Assembly: GCA_035464115.1 (NCBI GenBank)
Contig: DATHSN010000078.1
Location: 1-42,852, forward strand
Length of the DNA stretch: 42,852 nt
Direction: 5' to 3'
Origin: DATHSN01 sp035464115
Lineage (GTDB): Bacteria > Actinomycetota > Acidimicrobiia > Acidimicrobiales > SKKL01
Part shown: positions 38,221 to 42,852 of the stretch, one piece after another
How the letters are laid out: each line of letters starts with the position of its first letter
Numbering within the stretch: position 1 is the stretch's first letter
Translations under genes and position numbers: made by a program
Notes under the pieces: model-generated
Database searches by the model: none
What the model was told of the DNA's origin: nothing
The model's input: only the letters and a program-made list of their open reading frames with translations

Positions 38221-38868
38221 TCAGCCGGCCGGAGGCCGGTCGGGGGCGGAGCCGGCCGGAGGCCGGTCGGGGGTGGAGCCGGCCGGAGGCGGGTCGGTGG
38301 CGGCGAGCGCCTCGGCCACCTCCTTGGCCTCGTCGGGGGCCCGGAACAGCGCGGTGCGGTAGAAGCGGAGCTCGTCGATGCTCTCGCGGATGTCGTCGAG
38401 GGCCCGGTGGCTGGTGGCCTTGTCGGGGGCGCCCTTGAGCTCGGTGGGGAACCACCGCCGGGCCAGCTCCTTGATGGTGGAGACGTCGACCGACCGGTAG
38501 TGCAGGTGGTCCTCGATCTCGGGGAGGTGGGCGGCGAGGAAGCGGCGGTCGGTGCCGATGGAGTTGCCGCACAGCGGCACCGTGCGCCGCTCGGGGATGT
38601 GCTCCTTCAAGAAGGCGAGCGTGGCCCGACCGGCCTCCTCGAGGGTGATCGTCGACGCCTCGATGGCGGGGAGCAACCCCGACCGGGTGTGCATGTTGCG
38701 CACCACGTCGTCCATGCGGGCCAGCTCGTCGGGCGTGGCGTGCACCACGAGGTCGGGTCCCTCGGCGATCACGTTGAGGTCGTCGTCGGTGATGATCGTG
38801 GCGATCTCGACGATCGTGTGGCGATCGGGTTCGAGGCCGGTCATCTCCAGGTCCATCCAGGCGAGCAC
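38221..38868 (-). CDS. orn: Oligoribonuclease
   Basis: 215 residues. The 3'-5' exonuclease of the DEDDh group degrades di- and short oligonucleotides. WMDLEMTGLEPDRHTIVEIA (Exo I, Asp and Glu), VPLCGNSIGTDRRFL (Exo II) and SHRALDDIRESIDELRFYR (Exo III with His and Asp) are complete. It is longer than usual (about 180) because of a Pro/Ala/Gly/Asp-rich tail made of repeated PPAGSxPDR units, encoded by a 27-base repeat. GTG 38868 follows TAGGCT by six bases. Divergent from dut. Confidence 0.93.
   Translation of the reverse strand: MLAWMDLEMTGLEPDRHTIVEIATIITDDDLNVIAEGPDLVVHATPDELARMDDVVRNMHTRSGLLPAIEASTITLEEAGRATLAFLKEHIPERRTVPLCGNSIGTDRRFLAAHLPEIEDHLHYRSVDVSTIKELARRWFPTELKGAPDKATSHRALDDIRESIDELRFYRTALFRAPDEAKEVAEALAATDPPPAGSTPDRPPAGSAPDRPPAG
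38224..38297 (-). repeat. 27-bp tandem repeat encoding the orn tail
   Basis: Two 27-base units (38224-38250, 38251-38277) differing at one base, then most of a third. They encode the 9-residue PPAGSxPDR repeat at the C-terminus of oligoribonuclease. Confidence 0.8.
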
Positions 38869-38874
38869 ACGGCG

Positions 38875-38880
38875 AGCCTA
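38875..38880 (-). promoter_or_regulatory. Leaderless-type -10 (TAGGCT) of orn
   Basis: Minus-strand TAGGCT, six bases, then GTG 38868. Confidence 0.45.
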
Positions 38881-38931
38881 CGGCGGCACCGTTCGTGACC
38901 GCGAACCGCCCCCGCCCGGCGCCCCGCCCGG

Positions 38932-38937
38932 TAGGTT
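38932..38937 (+). promoter_or_regulatory. Leaderless-type -10 (TAGGTT) of dut
   Basis: TAGGTT, seven bases, then GTG 38945; the surrounding bases closely match those before serS. Confidence 0.5.
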
Positions 38938-38944
38938 CCGGCCC

Positions 38945-39385
38945 GTGCTCGAGGTGCCGATCGTCCGGCTCGATCCCGACCTGCCCCTGCCGGCCTACGC
39001 CCACGACGGCGACGCCGGTCTCGACCTGGTGTCGCGCATCGACACGGTCGTGCCCGCCGCCGGCGGTCGGGTGCTGGTCCCCACCGGCGTGGCGGTCGCC
39101 ATCCCGCCCGGTCACGCCGGTTTCCTCCTCCCCCGCAGCGGGCTCGCCCTGCGCCACGGCGTCACGCTGGCCAACACGCCGGGGTTGATCGACGCCGGGT
39201 ACCGCGGCGAGCTCCAGGTGGTGCTGCTGAACACCGACCGGGTCGCCGACTTCCACGTCGAGCGGGGCCACCGGGTGGCCCAGCTGGTGGTGCAGCGCGT
39301 CGAGGAGGTCGGCTGGGTGCCGGTCGCCGAGCTGCCCACCGACTCCACCCGGGGCCACGGGGGGTTCGGCCACACCGGCCGGTAG
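38945..39385 (+). CDS. dut: dUTP diphosphatase
   Basis: 146 residues, normal for the trimeric enzyme that turns dUTP into dUMP. The five family motifs are present: AYAHDGDAGLDLVSR (I), FLLPRSGLALRHG (II), NTPGLIDAGYRGELQVVLLN (III, catalytic Asp), RGHRVAQLVVQRV (IV) and STRGHGGFGHTG (V, the ordered C-terminal arm). Start GTG 38945 after TAGGTT. Confidence 0.95.
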   Translation: MLEVPIVRLDPDLPLPAYAHDGDAGLDLVSRIDTVVPAAGGRVLVPTGVAVAIPPGHAGFLLPRSGLALRHGVTLANTPGLIDAGYRGELQVVLLNTDRVADFHVERGHRVAQLVVQRVEEVGWVPVAELPTDSTRGHGGFGHTGR

Positions 39386-39390
39386 GCCGT

Positions 39391-39409
39391 CGGGCGGGCC
39401 GGCCGCCCG
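39391..39409. terminator. Short hairpin between dut and the anti-sigma-like gene
   Basis: CGGGCGG (39391-39397) pairs with CCGCCCG (39403-39409), loop GCCGG, in the 24-base convergent gap. Confidence 0.45.
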
Positions 39410-39784
39410 TCAGGCCGCGTGGTGCTTGGCGAAGGTGACGGTGCGGCCGTCGTCGGTGAGCGCCCACTCGTCGACCAGCTCGGCGACCAGGGTGGCGAAC
39501 CGACGCCGCGCCGGTTCGGCCACGGGTCCGGTGCCGTCGCCGAGGTGGGCGATGGCGCGGAACTCGAGCAGCCCGGGCTGGGTGCCGTAGTGGACCTCGA
39601 CGCGACCGTCGGCCCGCTCGGCGCCGAGCAGCAGGATGAGGGCCTCGTCGACCGCCAGGCGGAGGTCCTCCACCTCGCGGTAGTCGAACCCGAGCCGGAG
39701 GGCCAGCGCCGCGACCGCGATGCGGGCGATCCGCGCGTACTCGTGCCGGGCCGGCAGTGAGAGGCGGATGTGATCGTCGGTCAC
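39410..39784 (-). CDS. RsbW/SpoIIAB-like anti-sigma regulatory protein
   Basis: 124 residues resembling the HATPase_c anti-sigma fold. The N-terminus IRLSLPARHEYARIARIAV, the N-box-like VEDLRLAVDEALILLLGAE and a final helix-strand FATLVAELVDEWALTDDG match. The classical DxGxG ATP loop is not clear (region AHLGDGTGPV), so kinase activity is doubtful. No sigma factor or antagonist gene is adjacent. GTG 39784; divergent from the chemoreceptor. Confidence 0.72.
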   Translation of the reverse strand: MTDDHIRLSLPARHEYARIARIAVAALALRLGFDYREVEDLRLAVDEALILLLGAERADGRVEVHYGTQPGLLEFRAIAHLGDGTGPVAEPARRRFATLVAELVDEWALTDDGRTVTFAKHHAA

Positions 39785-39895
39785 CGTTCACGAGCCTGTC
39801 ACACCGAAGCCTCAGCAGGTGGCGCTCGCCGCCGATGCCCCTCGCCGACGCTGTGGTACGCGTCGCCCCGGTCCGGGGCGGCGGGGGAGGCCGAG

Positions 39896-42013
39896 ATGTC
39901 CGTCACCGCATTCGATCGGATCCGACGCACCGGGCTGCGCACCCAGCTCGTGGCGCTCGTGGCCGCGGGCATCGCGCTGACGCTGGTGGCGGTCCTCGTG
40001 GCCGCCCTGTGGCAGGTCGACCGGCTGGCCGAGACGGCGCGGGAGGAGCTCGACCAGCTGGTCGACGCCGAGCTCAGCGCCACCAGCGCCCTGGTCGGCA
40101 CGCAGGTCGAGGTGCTCCTCGAGGCGCAGGCCGCCTCGGCCGCCGAGGCGGTGGACCTCGCCGCGGCGATGGCCCGTCGCATCGTCGACGACGCCGGCCG
40201 CCTCGAGCTCGACGCCGCCGACCCGGTGACGTGGACGGCCCGGAACCAGCTCACGGGCGACACCGCCGACATCGAGCTGCCCCGGGTGGTGGTGGGCGAC
40301 GACCGCATCGAGCCCAACACCGACCTCGAGACGCCGACCGCCGTGGTCGACGACATCGTGGCGTTCGCCGGCAACACGGCCACGGTCTTCCAGCGCATGA
40401 ACGCCGAGGGCGACATGCTCCGGGTCGCCACCAACGTGGCCACGCTCGACGGCACGCGCGCGGTGGGCACGTACATCCCCGCGGTCGGCCCCGACGGCAC
40501 CGCCAACGCGGTGGTGGCCTCGTTGCTCGCGGGCGAGACGTTCCAGGGTCGGGCGTTCGTGGTGAACCAGTGGTACACGACCTCCTACGAGCCGCTGGTG
40601 GTCGACGGCGAGGTGGTCGGGGCGCTCTACGTGGGCATCCCCGAAGCCGCGCTCCTCGAGGCCCTCGCTCCCGCCGTCGACCAGGTGCGGGTGGGCGAGC
40701 GCGGGTTCGCGGCGGTCCTGTCGACCGAGGACGGGACGTGGCTGCAGGCCCCGCCCGGGTTCGACGCCGCCGTCCCGGTCGGCGAGCTCTCGGGCGCCGA
40801 CGACACCTGGGGCGCCGACCTGGTGGCCGGCATCGGGGCGGAGCCGACCGGGCGGGTCGAGGCCAGCTGGTCCGACGAGCGCCTCGACCTGGCCTGGACC
40901 ACCTTCCCGACCTACGGGTGGGCCGTGGTCGTCGGGGCCTACCCGGCCGACTACGCCGACATCGCCGAGCGGCTCGCCGCGGCCCGCACCTCGGTGGGCG
41001 TGGGCCTGGTGCTCGCCGGCGCGCTGGTCGGCGGCCTGGTGCTCGTGGCCCTCGTGGTGGTGATCCGCCGCTTCGTGACGGTCCCCCTGCGCCGCAGCAG
41101 CGACGAGCTGTCGGCCTCGGCCGGGGAGCTCGGGTCGGTGGCCGCCCAGCTCGACGCGTCGGCCGACGCCACCGCCGACCAGGCGGCGAGCGTGGCGGCG
41201 GCGTCGGAGGAGGTGTCGGTGAACCTGGGCGCGGTGGCGGCGTCGGCCGAGGAGATGACGGCCACGTCCGCGGAGATCTCCCGATCGGCCACCGAGGCCA
41301 CCGAGGTGTCCGAGCGGGCCGTGCAGGCCGCCCGAGCCACCGCCGACGTCGTCGAGCGGCTCCGCCAGTCGTCCGACGAGATCGTCGACGTGGTCCACGT
41401 GATCTCGGCCATCGCCGGCCAGACCAACCTCCTCGCGCTCAACGCGACCATCGAGGCGTCGCGGGCCGGCGAGGCCGGCAAGGGCTTCGCGGTGGTGGCG
41501 GGCGAGGTGAAGGACCTCGCCCAGCAGACGACCGCAGCCGCGGACGACGTCGCCGGCAAGGTGGGTGGCATCGGCGCCGACGTGGCCTCGGCCGTGGGCG
41601 CCATCGGCGAGATCGTCGAGGTCATCGGCCAGATCTCGGCCGCCCAGCAGTCGATCGCCTCGGCGGTCGAGGAGCAGGTGGCGTCCAACGCCGAGATCTC
41701 GCGGAACATGGCCGAGGCGCAGGCGGCGGCCGGCGGCATCTCCCGGTCGATCGCCGACGTGGCCGAGGTGGCCCGGGCCAGCACCGAGATCTCGGCGCGC
41801 ACCACCGCTGCGGCGCGCTCGCTCGATGGCATCGCCGGCCACCTGGCGGTGCTGGTCGACGGCGACCGGTCGGGGCAACGGCGCCCCGACCGGCCCGCCG
41901 GCACCGGCCGGCCGACGGGTGCGGGGACGCCAGCGCCGTCGCCCGACCCGTCGGCCACCGCGCCGGTCGAATCGGACGAGGCGGTCGAGACGGTCGGCGC
42001 CTTCAGCCGCTGA
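39896..42013 (+). CDS. Methyl-accepting chemotaxis protein with extracellular Cache domain
   Basis: 705 residues. A short cytoplasmic start, TM1 (about 20-40), then a large external Cache_3-Cache_2-type sensor (about 45-360). The sensor carries the hallmark MNAEGDMLRVATNVATLDG, GTYIPAVG, QGRAFVVNQWYTTSYEPL and VVGALYVGIPE. TM2 is at about 370-392. A coiled-coil signalling domain follows, with the hairpin tip core VISAIAGQTNLLALNATIEA and RAGEAGKGFAVVAGEVKDLA. No HAMP is obvious. The Pro/Thr-rich tail lacks a CheR pentapeptide. No che or flagellar genes are in the window. GGGGGAGG precedes ATG 39896 by five bases. Confidence 0.88.
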   Translation: MSVTAFDRIRRTGLRTQLVALVAAGIALTLVAVLVAALWQVDRLAETAREELDQLVDAELSATSALVGTQVEVLLEAQAASAAEAVDLAAAMARRIVDDAGRLELDAADPVTWTARNQLTGDTADIELPRVVVGDDRIEPNTDLETPTAVVDDIVAFAGNTATVFQRMNAEGDMLRVATNVATLDGTRAVGTYIPAVGPDGTANAVVASLLAGETFQGRAFVVNQWYTTSYEPLVVDGEVVGALYVGIPEAALLEALAPAVDQVRVGERGFAAVLSTEDGTWLQAPPGFDAAVPVGELSGADDTWGADLVAGIGAEPTGRVEASWSDERLDLAWTTFPTYGWAVVVGAYPADYADIAERLAAARTSVGVGLVLAGALVGGLVLVALVVVIRRFVTVPLRRSSDELSASAGELGSVAAQLDASADATADQAASVAAASEEVSVNLGAVAASAEEMTATSAEISRSATEATEVSERAVQAARATADVVERLRQSSDEIVDVVHVISAIAGQTNLLALNATIEASRAGEAGKGFAVVAGEVKDLAQQTTAAADDVAGKVGGIGADVASAVGAIGEIVEVIGQISAAQQSIASAVEEQVASNAEISRNMAEAQAAAGGISRSIADVAEVARASTEISARTTAAARSLDGIAGHLAVLVDGDRSGQRRPDRPAGTGRPTGAGTPAPSPDPSATAPVESDEAVETVGAFSR

Positions 42014-42032
42014 CCGCCGGAGCCGGCGGCGC

Positions 42033-42038
42033 TACCGT
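42033..42038 (+). promoter_or_regulatory. Leaderless-type -10 (TACCGT) of the cyclase gene
   Basis: TACCGT ends eight bases before ATG 42047. Confidence 0.5.
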
Positions 42039-42046
42039 CGCCGGCC

Positions 42047-42852
42047 ATGGCCGACGACCACCTGCCGAGCTACGCCGATCTCCCCGTGGGCCCCGACGCG
42101 CCCCCTGGATCGTCGTGGGGGGTGTGGGGGCCCGACGACCGACTCGGCACGCTGAACCTGCTCACCCCGGAGCGGGCCGCGGCCGCCGCCGGGCTCGTGG
42201 AGCGGGGCGCGGTGTTCGCCCTGAACGCTCGCATGGAGGAGCCCGATCCGCCGCTGTTCGGTCGCGGCGGCTTCACCCACGAGGTCACCGGCGTCGACGA
42301 CGGCCCCAGCCACGACGACGTGCTGCACGCCTGGAACACCCAGGGCTCGTCGCAGTGGGACGGGCTGCGCCACATCCGACACCCGGTGCACGGCTGGTAC
42401 GGCGGCCACCCCGAGGGGTTCCACGGCATCGACGCCTGGGCCGAGCGGGGGCTGGTGGGTCGCGCCGTGCTCGCCGACGTGGCCCGCTGGCGCGCCGCCG
42501 ACGGCCGTCCGCTGCGGCCGGGCGAGCCCGACGCCATCACCCCCGACGACCTGCGCGCCACCCTCGCCGCCCAGGGCACCGAGGTCGAGGTCGGCGACGT
42601 GCTGCTGGTGCGCACCGGGTGGCTGGGCTGGTACCGGGGCCTCCCCGCCACGACGCGGTCCGAGCTGGCCCACGGGCACAGCAACGTCGGGCTGCACCCG
42701 GGTGAGGACACCGCCGCGCTGCTCTGGGACCTCCACGTCGCCGCGGTGGCGGCCGACAACCCGTCGCTCGAGGTGTGGCCCCCCGGCGCGCTCCACGCCG
42801 ACGACGAGCTGGCGGCCATCCGCGCCGATCCCGCCCGGCGACCCGAGCTGTT
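42047..42852 (+). CDS. Cyclase-family protein (kynurenine-formamidase-like), truncated at the window end
   Basis: At least 268 residues with no stop before the end of the window. WGVWGPDDRLGTLNLLTPER at the start and QWDGLRHIRHPVHGWYGG are typical of the bacterial cyclase family (PF04199), in which a His/Asp cluster binds metal and hydrolyses amides or lactones. DVLLVRTGWLGWYR follows. The canonical HxGTHxDxPxH is seen only as the QWDGLxHxxH variant of the longer subgroup. Substrate unknown. Confidence 0.78.
   Translation, partial: MADDHLPSYADLPVGPDAPPGSSWGVWGPDDRLGTLNLLTPERAAAAAGLVERGAVFALNARMEEPDPPLFGRGGFTHEVTGVDDGPSHDDVLHAWNTQGSSQWDGLRHIRHPVHGWYGGHPEGFHGIDAWAERGLVGRAVLADVARWRAADGRPLRPGEPDAITPDDLRATLAAQGTEVEVGDVLLVRTGWLGWYRGLPATTRSELAHGHSNVGLHPGEDTAALLWDLHVAAVAADNPSLEVWPPGALHADDELAAIRADPARRPEL

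Noticed and set aside
39410..39784. Chemotaxis or flagellar role for the protein next to the chemoreceptor
   Set aside because: The fold resembles anti-sigma factors, and it is divergent from the receptor with no che genes nearby.

Overview
The window is a GC-rich (roughly 70 percent or more) chromosomal segment of an actinobacterium. Gene content points to the class Acidimicrobiia (Iamia/Ilumatobacter-like), although no rRNA is present to prove it. The supporting signs are a WhiB protein with an RGRP tail, the DUF2017-ClpS pair, a caa3-type oxidase, an F420-type luciferase-like oxidoreductase, and many apparently leaderless genes. No insertion sequence, phage gene, integrase or CRISPR array was seen, and no gene-free stretch exceeds about 300 bases apart from the tRNA interval.

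Layout. 1-5.4 kb: pyrE, a membrane PH-like protein, an ACT-domain malic enzyme, a secreted CHRD-like/DUF4214 protein, three tRNA genes (Glu-Asp-Phe, minus strand) and a methyltransferase. 5.4-8.1 kb: DUF2017, clpS and ctaA on the minus strand, divergent from ctaB. 8.3-15.6 kb: a seven-gene respiratory operon. It opens with a subunit-I-like protein, a subunit-III-like protein and a third membrane protein, followed by a complete caa3 oxidase (ctaC, ctaD, ctaE, subunit IV). 15.6-20.2 kb: a nitrite/NO-type cluster, with DUF2249 and a giant membrane-NirK fusion divergent from a MIP18 protein, a cupin and a cysteine-containing HTH regulator. 20.2-25.5 kb: amidase, ABC-2 exporter, serS and a methyltransferase. 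25.5-29.4 kb: a glycine-betaine/choline-type ABC importer. 29.4-35.7 kb: paired fluoride channels, an ATP-grasp enzyme, pdxH, an LLM oxidoreductase, a PGA-hydrolase-like protein, ccdA, tlpA and whiB. 35.8-42.9 kb: a small orphan gene, an acyl-ACP-thioesterase-like protein, an MBL hydrolase, orn, dut, an anti-sigma-like protein, a chemoreceptor and a truncated cyclase-family gene.

How they work together. CtaA and CtaB make heme A for the caa3 oxidase. The most unusual feature is the first gene of that operon (8316-9920). It is a clear subunit I homologue in which all six heme/CuB histidines of the active CtaD encoded 3 kb downstream are replaced. It travels with its own subunit III paralogue, so the operon appears to encode a second, metal-free oxidase-like complex of unknown role. 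The second unusual feature is a 927-residue fusion of a 12-helix, His-rich membrane domain, a cupredoxin and a complete copper nitrite reductase. It has a strong internal ribosome-binding site that could release a shorter NirK. The flanking MIP18, DUF2249 and regulator genes suggest nitrosative-stress control of Fe-S proteins.

Regulation. About a dozen genes have a TAN3T hexamer (usually TAGCGT, TACCGT or TAGGTT) ending 6-8 bases before the start codon, the signature of leaderless transcription. This motif was used to choose several starts. Small coupled ORFs precede the methyltransferase at 24826 and the osmoprotectant ATPase at 25668. All functional statements are from reading the sequence; no searches were run.
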